Positions 42,525-52,000 of a stretch of 64,000 nucleotides of DNA are shown here, one piece after another (positions within the stretch are counted from its first letter, which is position 1; each line of letters starts with the position of its first letter). Made by a program: the position numbers and the translations under genes. Source of the stretch: Desulfitibacter sp. BRH_c19 (lineage in GTDB: Bacteria > Bacillota > DSM-16504 > Desulfitibacterales > Desulfitibacteraceae); the NCBI GenBank assembly GCA_001515945.1, contig LOER01000016.1, positions 186,001 to 250,000 on the forward strand. Direction: 5' to 3'. The notes under the pieces were generated by a model. That model saw only the letters and a list, made by a program, of their open reading frames with translations, made no database searches and was not told the origin of the DNA.

Positions 42525-43133
42525 TTAATATTTTCTAAAAGATTGCCCCCCACCAAAAGAATGTAAAATAATTGGTTTAGAATAGGATAACGGCAAATGA
42601 GCGGCAATAACAGCACAATATGTTGGCTTATCAATTATACTATTTTCAATATTTATAACATAGCTTTTATCCGTACTGCTTATATGGTCATTAATACGTT
42701 GTGATAATTCTTGTATACTATTTACATAATAGCTTACCCCATCTAAAACGATTGTGTATTCAGTACCACCATCAAAGTTTATTGGAGTCAAGAGAATAAA
42801 CTCAACCTTTGAGATATCTAAATTTCTCGCTATTTCATCAAAGAATTTTTCCTCCGCCCTTAGCCTGTCTATCTTTAAGAAATGGTTGGTTTCTTGCCCT
42901 GAGATAGTATACCCTTCTCCCAGGGCATATAAGGAAGCATCTTTATCATATTCAAGCTCCAGAACAGCCCTATCTATTGCCAGATCTAAAATATTTTGTA
43001 AATGACTTTTACTAAAGCTTGTACTACCAATCGTAAAAGTTGAAACCATGAGAACAGTACCTATCAACAAAAAGCAAATGAACATAACAAACAATCCGGT
43101 CCATCCTCTATTGCTAGAAATTATTCCAACCAC
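42525..43133 (-). CDS. TadF-like pilus-assembly pseudopilin
   Basis: 202 residues. An N-terminal cytoplasmic stub with NRGW, one membrane span (about 12-34: GLFVMFICFLLIGTVLMVST), then an extracytoplasmic domain with two small Cys/His-poor beta parts. Its start overlaps the upstream TadE-like gene by 13 bases. This N-terminal TM layout plus last place in a Tad operon fits TadF/TadG-like minor pilins. No von Willebrand domain is seen, so not TadG proper. Confidence 0.55.
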   Translation of the reverse strand: MVGIISSNRGWTGLFVMFICFLLIGTVLMVSTFTIGSTSFSKSHLQNILDLAIDRAVLELEYDKDASLYALGEGYTISGQETNHFLKIDRLRAEEKFFDEIARNLDISKVEFILLTPINFDGGTEYTIVLDGVSYYVNSIQELSQRINDHISSTDKSYVINIENSIIDKPTYCAVIAAHLPLSYSKPIILHSFGGGQSFRKY

Positions 43134-43654
43134 GGCTGCACCTCACCAATTATAAAGCTTTTGTATAAAATATTTTCACCCGTATAAAAAAACCATCCTA
43201 CCGACACACGCAAAACACGATCCAAAAGGGCCGGATTTAAGCCTGTAACTCGTACGCCCACAATATCTTGCCTACCATCATTTCTGCCCAACCCATAGTT
43301 TCTAATGATACTTTTAAATTGTTCATCATTAAAGCCGTTAATATTTTGTTCATTTACAGCTCCATAAAAGGTCACCTCAGCATCCCCTAATAGGTTATAA
43401 ATTTGCTCATCAAATGTATCTAAAATATCCTCAATATCCGATATGTCATAACTACTGCCTGATAATTCAGTAACACCCTTTTTATTGATAGTGCTTACCA
43501 ATCTAGAATTTAGATTATCTAGAGCAGTAGATCTTTTCCAATACTCTCCTATAACCATAAACAAAGAAAGCATGAGTGTAACTGGTATCAAAAGAACTAT
43601 AAAAACCAGAAGTTGAGAATTGCCTTTGTGATTGAATAAATATTTTCTAACCAA
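43121..43654 (-). CDS. TadE-like pseudopilin
   Basis: 177 residues with NHKGNSQLLVFIVLLIPVTL at the start: the (N)xxGxxxxE-less TadE-type signal/membrane helix, followed by an extracellular alpha/beta part ending FIIGEVQPWLE. TadE-family proteins prime Flp pilus assembly. It overlaps the next gene by 13 bases and follows two small pilin-like genes. Identification rests on the N-terminal pattern and operon. Confidence 0.6.
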   Translation of the reverse strand: MVRKYLFNHKGNSQLLVFIVLLIPVTLMLSLFMVIGEYWKRSTALDNLNSRLVSTINKKGVTELSGSSYDISDIEDILDTFDEQIYNLLGDAEVTFYGAVNEQNINGFNDEQFKSIIRNYGLGRNDGRQDIVGVRVTGLNPALLDRVLRVSVGWFFYTGENILYKSFIIGEVQPWLE

Positions 43655-43741
43655 GTAAACCCTCCTCCCCTATGAAATGTAATCCGGCCAACTGCAGATT
43701 ACATAAGCACCTGACCGGAAAAATATAATAATACATATAGA

Positions 43742-43912
43742 TCAATCAACAGGAATAGTGCTATTTATACTATCAATAACATTAACCATATTATTAGTTG
43801 TGTTTTGAGTAGTTTCTATAGCGCCCGGATTACCATCACTGCCAAACAAAAAGCCGGCAACAAGTATAGTACAAATAACTAGCATTACAATAATTGATAA
43901 ATAATTATCCAT
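43742..43912 (-). CDS. small membrane pilin-like protein B (56 aa)
   Basis: ATG at 43912 behind GGAAGGGGA. One membrane helix (LSIIVMLVICTILVAGFLFG) then a polar 30-residue tail rich in Asn/Thr ending IPVD. It has the same build as the next gene upstream (43930-44112), and only 17 bases separate them. Size and position just after TadC suggest Flp-like pilin or holin-type assembly peptides. Sequence differs from classical Flp (no EYxL motif), so assignment is tentative. Confidence 0.55.
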   Translation of the reverse strand: MDNYLSIIVMLVICTILVAGFLFGSDGNPGAIETTQNTTNNMVNVIDSINSTIPVD

Positions 43913-43929
43913 TTTATTCCCCTTCCTAC

Positions 43930-44112
43930 CTATTCAAGATTACTTAGTGTATCATTTAGATCTTGCAGATTTTTAATGGAGTCATTAGCAGTTTCGTGAA
44001 TAGTAGGCATAATAGCCTTATCACCAGTTGAAGAATTACCGCTAATAAAAACACTAACTCCCATGTAAACAGTTAAAACCAGGACCAATACAATAGCCAG
44101 TAATTTAGACAT
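43930..44112 (-). CDS. small membrane pilin-like protein A (60 aa)
   Basis: MSKLLAIVLVLVLTVYMGVS membrane helix, polar tail ending QDLNDTLSNLE. Ribosome site GAAAGGAG. A paralogue-like partner of the 56-aa protein downstream. Both lie between TadC-like and TadE-like genes, the place where Flp prepilins occur in Tad clusters, but a peptidase (TadV) gene is not in the window. Confidence 0.55.
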   Translation of the reverse strand: MSKLLAIVLVLVLTVYMGVSVFISGNSSTGDKAIMPTIHETANDSIKNLQDLNDTLSNLE

Positions 44113-44175
44113 AAAAAAACTCCTTTCAATATTTATTTTAGAACTGCACTACTGCCCTCTTTCTTAATAATTGCC

Positions 44176-45279
44176 TCAAAAAGTAAGATTTGAAAATATA
44201 ATTAACAAAGGATAAAACCACAGCAATAAGAGGCATAAACAAGGAGGAATCATTAAACCTAAAGCAATATAGGTCTTTACATTGATCAAAAATTCCTCTT
44301 TATTCATCTGCCTCTTTTTCTTTCTTTCTAAATGTCGCTTTAAATTAGCAATTGCTTTATCTTTATTTGCCTTTCTATAGGAAATCAATGTCTTAGCTAG
44401 CATCCTAAATTGTGCATAAGGAACATTGTTTAACATTAACAAAGCCTTGGTATTATCAGAATAGTATTCACGGCTAATACTCTGCAAATAAGGCTTAAAA
44501 ACTACTGAGTTAGATATTAATACATTTAAAATATCTTCCGTGGTCGAGTTTATGTTTTCACCAACCAGAACTGTCAGCATTTCAAGCTTTTCATTTTCAT
44601 CAGCAATGACAGATATATACCATTGCTTTAAGAGGAATAAAATAAGATCTACAGCAAAAAATCCAAGAATTAAGGATAATAGAATAGAAAAGATATGGTT
44701 CACACCATATCCAATACTATTTAAAACATAATATTTAGCTATAGCTTTCTCAGCTGTAAGATAAAGCTCAGTATCATCATCTAAATCATATTGCAAGGCA
44801 ATAATATCGGAAACATACTCAATTCTATCCGAATGATTAAGGTTATTATATTGAGAAGAGTCAATATTATTAAAAATATACTTCATCAAGTAGGTTTCCT
44901 TTGATTTTAACGCTTGAGACTCATCAGAAGTTATACCAAACAAAGATACCTTAGAATTACTATCCACACCAAAATTAAAATCAGCCAGAACTTCAGCTCT
45001 CCTCAAATTTAAATTTGTAGTTAAGATTCCAAACATTAATACAGCTATAATTATTGGTAATATTAATTTTGGAAGATAGTAATATAAATCTCTTTTTTTG
45101 TAATCTAGCCTTGCATTAAAAAATTCTTTCTTTAGCTTTATTTCCTTATAGTCAAAATATTTGCTACCATAAAACCTCCTAAACAGTAATAAAATAAATC
45201 TTCTAAATGATATCCTAAAAAATCTTTGAGTAACAGCTCTATACAAATACAAGCTCCAAAATATCAATGCAAGTAACAT
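44176..45279 (-). CDS. TadC-like inner-membrane pilus platform protein
   Basis: 367 residues with a membrane helix at the start, one at about 68-90, one near 195-220 and a pair at the C-terminus, separated by helical cytoplasmic parts (KALLMLNNVPYAQFRMLAKT is type II-secretion F domain-like). It follows the TadB-like gene by 32 bases. TadB and TadC form the platform driven by CpaF/TadA. The sequence is divergent and F-domain identity is by order and topology. Confidence 0.65.
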   Translation of the reverse strand: MLLALIFWSLYLYRAVTQRFFRISFRRFILLLFRRFYGSKYFDYKEIKLKKEFFNARLDYKKRDLYYYLPKLILPIIIAVLMFGILTTNLNLRRAEVLADFNFGVDSNSKVSLFGITSDESQALKSKETYLMKYIFNNIDSSQYNNLNHSDRIEYVSDIIALQYDLDDDTELYLTAEKAIAKYYVLNSIGYGVNHIFSILLSLILGFFAVDLILFLLKQWYISVIADENEKLEMLTVLVGENINSTTEDILNVLISNSVVFKPYLQSISREYYSDNTKALLMLNNVPYAQFRMLAKTLISYRKANKDKAIANLKRHLERKKKRQMNKEEFLINVKTYIALGLMIPPCLCLLLLWFYPLLIIFSNLTF

Positions 45280-45311
45280 GGGGATAAATAATAATTTATT
45301 AATAATGGGAC

Positions 45312-46214
45312 CTACCTCCTTTCAATAAACAGTAAGGCTATAAAACTAACAAAAGAAAGTACTATACAGAGAGCAATGAGATTAATTGCTCTGGTATCTG
45401 TTGTATAAATAATGCTAGCAGCCGGAAATAAGGACGACATCATACTCATTGCTACTGGAATATTCAATATAAAAACAACAAGTAATGCCTTGGCCATAAA
45501 AAGAGCGTATTTATTTTTTTCCCTGTTTATAAAAAAGCAGGAAATAACATCCACAAAATAATCTAAATGTCGAGACAGATCACCGCCCTTTTGAGAATAA
45601 GTCAAAAAAATCACACCCAACATATTTAACCATCTATTATTAGTCTTTATTAAAAATTTATTGATACATCTTTCCGGATCTTCATGCTCCATATAATAAG
45701 AAAGTTTTTTAAATAAAGCAAAGCTGTGCTTATCCATAGTAGGTAAAGCATATCTAATAGCCCCATTTAATGTATCAGTCACCTTAAACCCCTCAGATAT
45801 TTCTTCTACTGCCAGAGGTAACTCATTGGTAATTTTTTTAAGAAAATAATCAACAAATAAATTGAACGTGAGAACGGGCACCGTACAAAAACAACATATA
45901 ATCAAAATAGACACATACCATGTTGCCCCATAAAAAAAGGCTGCTCCAATACCTGCAGCTATTAACATAAAATATAAAAGTAAAAGCATCGAAGGCAAAA
46001 AGTTGGTTTTATTCATATCTAGATTAATTAACAACAGCTTATTAGCTATATAAACTCTAAGCCTCCTAATAAATAAAAACCTGTTAAAAAGTATATCAAG
46101 CCTGGTTAAGCGTTTGTAAGGAAATCCATTAAACAGGAAATTACTATTCAAATAAAATACCACATACACCAAACACAAGACTAAGGGTATATAAATATAA
46201 TTATGATACATCAC
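45312..46214 (-). CDS. TadB-like inner-membrane pilus platform protein
   Basis: 300 residues: two N-terminal membrane spans, a cytoplasmic helical F domain (NELPLAVEEISEGFKVTDTL..., VIFLTYSQKGGDLSRHLD) and two C-terminal spans, the type II secretion F (GspF/TadB) arrangement. Its start overlaps the CpaF stop by 14 bases, so translation is coupled. Partner of the TadC-like product. Confidence 0.75.
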   Translation of the reverse strand: MMYHNYIYIPLVLCLVYVVFYLNSNFLFNGFPYKRLTRLDILFNRFLFIRRLRVYIANKLLLINLDMNKTNFLPSMLLLLYFMLIAAGIGAAFFYGATWYVSILIICCFCTVPVLTFNLFVDYFLKKITNELPLAVEEISEGFKVTDTLNGAIRYALPTMDKHSFALFKKLSYYMEHEDPERCINKFLIKTNNRWLNMLGVIFLTYSQKGGDLSRHLDYFVDVISCFFINREKNKYALFMAKALLVVFILNIPVAMSMMSSLFPAASIIYTTDTRAINLIALCIVLSFVSFIALLFIERR

Positions 46215-47568
46215 CTTTCACACCCCTTTTGCCTCTCAAAATATCATTAATTCGTTTAATGTTTTCTGAGCAACAATCAAAATCTAGTAACTTATGCTGT
46301 AAATCATTTGACAGCTTTTCACTTGCAGGCACCAGCCTAGCTGCAGTTTTATCCCAACTCCATATATCAATTAACTCAAAGTTGTTTTCCCTTGGATACT
46401 CTTTAACCTCCGTCACCTTATTTAGAAATCGTTTACCCGTTTTAAAGTCTATTCTTGGCTCAATAATCAAATCAACAGCCCTAACAACATCAAAAAGTGC
46501 AGCATTGTCACTAGAATAATAACCACTACTCATTAATAGATTTTTAAAATCATAGATTGCATTCAATGGGCTTGAAGAATGAAAGGTCCCTCCACTACCC
46601 TTAGCCATCCTAGACATGGCATTTAAAGTTTCAATAGCCTCCCCAGGATGAGAAATTTCTCCATTAAAAATTATGTCTCGATTTTGCTTGAGCATGATCC
46701 TGAAACACTCATGAATATCAAGGCTATCTGTTACGCAAAGTTTAATAATATTCTTTAAAGGATAGTAATTATCCAAATTAAGCTCAAAAGAATTCTCTAT
46801 GGTACCTATCCCAAGATTATCTGTAATAAAACGGGCCATATAACGAAGCAAAGTAGACTTTCCTACCCCCTGTCCTCCTATAATTAAAAAATTTGGTCTA
46901 CCCGGATATATATTTTCAAGAAACTCTATAAAATCCCATCCAGCACCTCCGGTAATAAGATCCTCATCCTTAAGATTTTTTAAATCAAAATTACGAATAT
47001 TACCTGCAACATGACCACTAAAAGGTGGTACTGTTATTGTTATCCGGCTACCATTTATTCGCTCCCCAAGATAATACGGATTAATTGAATTTAGATCATG
47101 CTTTTTTTTATAAGCTGACAACCTGTTCACAATAATATTCTCATAATGCTTCTCATCAATAAATCTAAAAGGCATCTTGTACTTTACACCTGACTTTTGC
47201 ACCCATATATAATCAAATCTCGTAGTCCCTATTTCATTTAATTCGGAAGTAGCTAACTCATCAATAACAGAAAGCCCATAAGCTTCCTGATAAATAATTT
47301 GTGTTAACATGTCTACGAAATGAAGATTTTTATCTTGAAAAGTAAAATTAGTTAATCTGCAATACTTTTTCACAATATCAGATGTTCTAGCTTCGTCCAT
47401 ACTATTCTTCAATAAACAAAGCTTAATTTTTTCTTTAATTACTTCCCTGGCCTTAATGTCCCCCTGAACAGCTTTGGTTGTTAATTTATTTAATACCTCT
47501 CCCAGCATACCTTCATTTTTCTGTAATTCTTCTTTAACAAAATCTACTATATTATAAAAGGCATCCAT
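46201..47568 (-). CDS. cpaF: CpaF/TadA-type secretion ATPase
   Basis: 455 residues. Walker A LIIGGQGVGKSTLLRYM (about 227-243), Walker B-like RDIIFNGEISHPGEA with the Glu expected for this family, and MAKGSGGTFHSSSPLNAI as the His box. Belongs to the VirB11/CpaF ATPases that extend Flp pili. The Asp-box contains NGE rather than the usual VGE, a small variation. Sits in order CpaB, CpaE-like, CpaF, TadB, TadC. Confidence 0.88.
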   Translation of the reverse strand: MDAFYNIVDFVKEELQKNEGMLGEVLNKLTTKAVQGDIKAREVIKEKIKLCLLKNSMDEARTSDIVKKYCRLTNFTFQDKNLHFVDMLTQIIYQEAYGLSVIDELATSELNEIGTTRFDYIWVQKSGVKYKMPFRFIDEKHYENIIVNRLSAYKKKHDLNSINPYYLGERINGSRITITVPPFSGHVAGNIRNFDLKNLKDEDLITGGAGWDFIEFLENIYPGRPNFLIIGGQGVGKSTLLRYMARFITDNLGIGTIENSFELNLDNYYPLKNIIKLCVTDSLDIHECFRIMLKQNRDIIFNGEISHPGEAIETLNAMSRMAKGSGGTFHSSSPLNAIYDFKNLLMSSGYYSSDNAALFDVVRAVDLIIEPRIDFKTGKRFLNKVTEVKEYPRENNFELIDIWSWDKTAARLVPASEKLSNDLQHKLLDFDCCSENIKRINDILRGKRGVKGDVS

Positions 47569-47584
47569 ATGATTCCTCCTTTAC

Positions 47585-48373
47585 TTAAAACTTAAATAAT
47601 TTAAACCCCTTAAAAACCTGAGCTCTATTTGACTTTCTTAAAGAATATTTATCTATTAAATCCTCCATCAGCTTAAGTAATTCCATGTCTAAATCCGTTG
47701 TCTTATTCGCATAAGCTTTAAGATTACCCACATTAATTGCTTCTAAAAAATCACTACAATATGGTAGTTCAAAAGACATTTTCCATAGCTTTAAAGCATT
47801 AAACTCATTTTTTAATAAACCAAGAGAAGTATCATAACAATTGATTAATCCATAATCGAATCTTAGATCTGTTCTATTAAGATACATAATTCTATCCAAT
47901 ATAGAATGCTTATCCTGTTTGATCACAGCTATGTTAACATCCGAACAATCTAAACATGAATTTAAAATAGAATTAGAGATATCCGAATTTAGATCTAATA
48001 AAACTAAGCTATATTCAGCCCTCAATAAATCAAAGAAACTGCTTACTAATACCTTATTTTTTAAGTGGTTATTTAAATGACTTTCAACCTCACTTCCTGA
48101 AATAAAATCTATATTTGTACCTTTTACCCTTGATGTAAAAGACTTCAGGAGACCTCTATTTAAGTCTCCTGATTTTAATAACACCAATAAATCATCTATT
48201 GTATTTTTATTGTTTGAATTAAGAATTTTATCAAGATATTTATTACTATAGTTAGCATTAACGCATAATATTTTTCCTTCATTTGAGTCAGACAAGAGAT
48301 GAGCTAATAAAGCTAATAAACTAGATGCTCCCCATCCTGATTTCATACTCCAAAAAGATACGATTTTACCCAT
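47585..48373 (-). CDS. CpaE/ParA-like protein with degenerate P-loop
   Basis: 262 residues of MinD/ParA fold: IVSFWSMKSGWGASSLLALL at the start, LVLLDLNSDISNSILNS for the switch II region. The P-loop reads KSGWGASS where ParA has KGGxGKT/S, so the second lysine is missing. ATP hydrolysis is doubtful and it may be a scaffold. CpaE proteins place the Tad machinery. Twelve bases separate it from the CpaB gene. Confidence 0.75.
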   Translation of the reverse strand: MGKIVSFWSMKSGWGASSLLALLAHLLSDSNEGKILCVNANYSNKYLDKILNSNNKNTIDDLLVLLKSGDLNRGLLKSFTSRVKGTNIDFISGSEVESHLNNHLKNKVLVSSFFDLLRAEYSLVLLDLNSDISNSILNSCLDCSDVNIAVIKQDKHSILDRIMYLNRTDLRFDYGLINCYDTSLGLLKNEFNALKLWKMSFELPYCSDFLEAINVGNLKAYANKTTDLDMELLKLMEDLIDKYSLRKSNRAQVFKGFKLFKF

Positions 48374-48384
48374 AGAAACCCTCC

Positions 48385-49017
48385 TTAATACAAAGTCATA
48401 AATAATTCATTTTTTCTGGCTTCTTCTAAAAGAGCCAGTTCTTCCTCTGTAACCCAGACCACAGCCCAATCTAAGCTTTGGCTTTCAGACTCTAAAACTG
48501 AAACCCCTGCCGAGTCAGTAATATCTTCAATAACAATAGAAGGTACAACAACTTCACTCGGGGAAGGATCTGAGTATCTAACCCTTACAGCTACAACATC
48601 TCCTGGCCTAACCTTCCTGGCTACAGAATTATGGTTAGATACCGGAAAAGCATATAATACTTTACCCTTATTAATTTTTTTCTCATCCCCGACAAAAAAA
48701 TCGTCAATTAAATATACCCCTGCAGGTATATCCATGGTTACCTTTCTTCCCAGCAATTTCTCTATTTCAACCAAAGGTTCATTATATATATTATCAATAT
48801 CCACTTTCTTGTAAATTATTGTGTCTTTGTCATATAGCATCTCTTCTGTAATAATCGTTCCTTTAGGAATATCTGAAACAACAAAAGCAACCTTAGTCAT
48901 TTCTCTTTCTGTCAAGCTGGCAGATATTTCAGGTATCCGATATTTTTCGTAAAAGAAAAATAACCCAAAAATAACCAAAAAGAAAATTGCTAAATACAAA
49001 TACATTCTTCTGTGCAT
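48385..49017 (-). CDS. SAF-domain CpaB-like pilus protein
   Basis: 210 residues: a membrane helix at 5-24 (LYLAIFFLVIFGLFFFY), then the SAF domain (VAFVVSDIPKGTIITEEMLY, KGKVLYAFPVSNHNSVARKV, RPGDVVAVRVRY). CpaB/RcpC-like proteins bind the outer wall part of the Tad apparatus. In this monoderm it probably contacts peptidoglycan. Located right after the giant protein gene (76-base gap with a hairpin at about 49046-49072). Confidence 0.8.
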   Translation of the reverse strand: MHRRMYLYLAIFFLVIFGLFFFYEKYRIPEISASLTEREMTKVAFVVSDIPKGTIITEEMLYDKDTIIYKKVDIDNIYNEPLVEIEKLLGRKVTMDIPAGVYLIDDFFVGDEKKINKGKVLYAFPVSNHNSVARKVRPGDVVAVRVRYSDPSPSEVVVPSIVIEDITDSAGVSVLESESQSLDWAVVWVTEEELALLEEARKNELFMTLY

Positions 49018-49093
49018 GTGTTAACCTCCCTAAAAATACAATATGGGTCGATATCTTTATAGAATACCGACCGATAATATTAGTTTCTTAAAT

Positions 49094-52000
49094 TTAATGG
49101 CTGACACTAGAACCTATATCCTCTCTAATATTACCTTGCAGCAACAATACATTTCCTATATTACCGCCCCAATCAGAAGATGTTGTGTTTTCATTTAGGT
49201 TGTATGCTGCACTATCTTTATAGGCAGTTATATTAAAATATACCCTGGTGCCTGACGGTGCATTAATTGGGGTAGTGTACTCTAGAACCCATAGCTGCTC
49301 ATTGCTATCTAGACTGTTAAATTCCCCTTCTAATTGATACTCTCTCGCTTTAGATAAAGTATTAATGTTGATAAATCTTTTGTATTGATGCATAGGTTTT
49401 AAGTCAGAAATGGCATTATTATAACTTATATCAACATCCACATACTCCACAATATCATCAGGATTTTCTAAACCTTTGGATTTTAGCATGTAATATACGT
49501 TATATCCTGCTTTAATGTTATTTACTGGCATAGTGTTGATATATATATTTGTTCCATCTTTGAAATTGTTATTGCTATCAAAATAATAATCGTACCAGCT
49601 TATATCTCCTGTAAAAATCATTCTTAAATCTTCTACCTTCATACCTATAGTTGTTACAGTTAACTGTCTAATTTCCATATTAGGATTACTAGGGGTATGG
49701 TTTATTGCATATGCCCTAAACTGCACTATATGTGTTTGATTTTCTATTACATTAACTGTTCCATCATTTTTTACAGATGGTAAATAAAATGAGTTATTAT
49801 ATTCTACATCTCCTATACTCCCATTTAGCAAAATCCAGGTATTAGCTGGATAGGTTATTGATTGTGCTGTGTTTTTTACTTCAAAAGGAAATCTTACGCT
49901 AACGCTTTGTGCGTATGGACTATTAGAAGTAGATACATTAAAATCACTATCCATAGTTAATACAATATTGCTGGTCTTGTCTACTATTTTTGGAGTTAAA
50001 TCTATAGGTGTATTCACCATAACTTTGTGAATATGAGTAGCGGTACTCCCATTTACTATAGTAGCTGTAATATTTAGCTCATAATAATCCTTATCTGATT
50101 TTGACACCTGCATTTCCCCTACATATAATTCTGTTTCAGAATCATATGTTAAGATTATTTCAGTATCACCTTCCAGCTTAGCTGTAACTTCTGAAATTGG
50201 TATAGGAGAAGTAACCTCTGCAGCAATCTCAATTTTCTCACTTGAAGGAACTTTTATATATCTACTGTCTTGTTGTGATCCACTTAGATTATTGTCGATA
50301 TATTCCTGATTTCCTACACCAACAATATTACTGCTTAGCTCTAATGGGGTATCTACTGTTAATTCAAGAACTTCTTTTAATTCTAGTCCATAAGGATACA
50401 TACCATAAACTTCAATTGGATATATACCATCTGGTAATGTCTCCAAGGTTGTTATTTTAATTTCATAGTAAAAGTTATCCGCATCTTCACCAGTTTTAGT
50501 TAATGTTACCCATTCTTCTAGGTGGTTTTTAGCTACTACTCCATTTGCATCTTTAGATACTGTAGCTTTAATTGTATATTCTTGTCCTGAATGTATTTCT
50601 CCTGGATCAAGCTCTGCTTCTAACCGAAAATCTAATACTACAAATTCTTTTGTAGTGGAATGAAAGAAACCTTCAGGACTTCCTATTGTTTGCCTTACCT
50701 CATATACTCCGTTTTCACTTATAACAGGCAAGTTTGAAGATGATACCCATTGAACTGTATCTTGAAAGTCTTTAATTATATTCCACTCATTATCACTATC
50801 AGTAACATTTTTATATTCGAGCTTGTAATTACTGATCCCATGGTTTGTTATGGTATCTTCATAATCTTCATTATAAGATAAGTTATTAACTGTTATAGGT
50901 CTTCCATCTATGAAGATATATTCACCATTATCTGTATCTACTTGTGCTGATGAAGCTAAGGTAAAATCTGAAACAGGCTCACTAGATGCATATACCGTGC
51001 CTCCATAAACCCAATCTGAAGTATCTCCTTCAAAATCAACAGCTCTAACATAAAAATCATATTGTCCTTTTTTAGTAAGCTCAGACAAAGGTACTAATGA
51101 TTTATTAGCCTCTAATTCAGCACCAGTTGGATTATTGGGATCTACTGGATGATTGTAGCCACTATATATTCCATGTCCATTTTGATAATAGTTATAATGG
51201 TGTACAAAGGAGTATTCAGCATATTCTCCTTCAATAATATTAATGTTGTGTCCTATTGTTTCCCCAACTAATATTATATTAGGCAAAACAGCATATTCTA
51301 TTTCTGGCATAGGCTTAGGTATATTCAAAACAATAAGCTCTGTATCCTCTTTAAATACTCTGTAATCGTCTAAATACTCACCATTTAGCCCCATACCTAT
51401 AGAATAAGAATCTGTTACTTTTTGTTTAAAAATAAATTCTCCGTAGCCGAAAATCTCTAGTTCTCCATCTTCATTTGCATATAATAGGGCATCTGTTTCT
51501 TCAATTACTTGAAGGTGTTTTCTATCACCAATGTCATGAAATCCTTTCGTAGAATTGTCAATTAGTCGGAATGTTGTCATCCTATTTTCATTAGTTTCTC
51601 TAATCTGCTCTAGGCTAAATTTAGCTGTTGGACCAGCATAATCCTTTATGCTAAATATTTGACTTTGTTTGGTGTATTCATTTCCATTGGCATCTTCGAC
51701 ACTAACAGTAAGCCTTGGACTTTCTTCATGTGTAAATAATCTAGAAAACTTCAAATTATATACACCACTATCATTTGTACTTGATATAACAGGCAAGGCG
51801 TGTTCATTAACAGTTGGTCTAAATTTGTTGGTATTAAGACTAATATTTAAAGACGATGGATTTATTTTATGCGTACCTTCGATAATAGTTATATTGAAAT
51901 CAACCCTATTGTTAATTAAAAAGTCTCCATTAGTACTAGTAACCCCTGAAATATCTACTTCTACAGTTGGTTCTATTGTTGTTTCAGGTATATTTTCTTC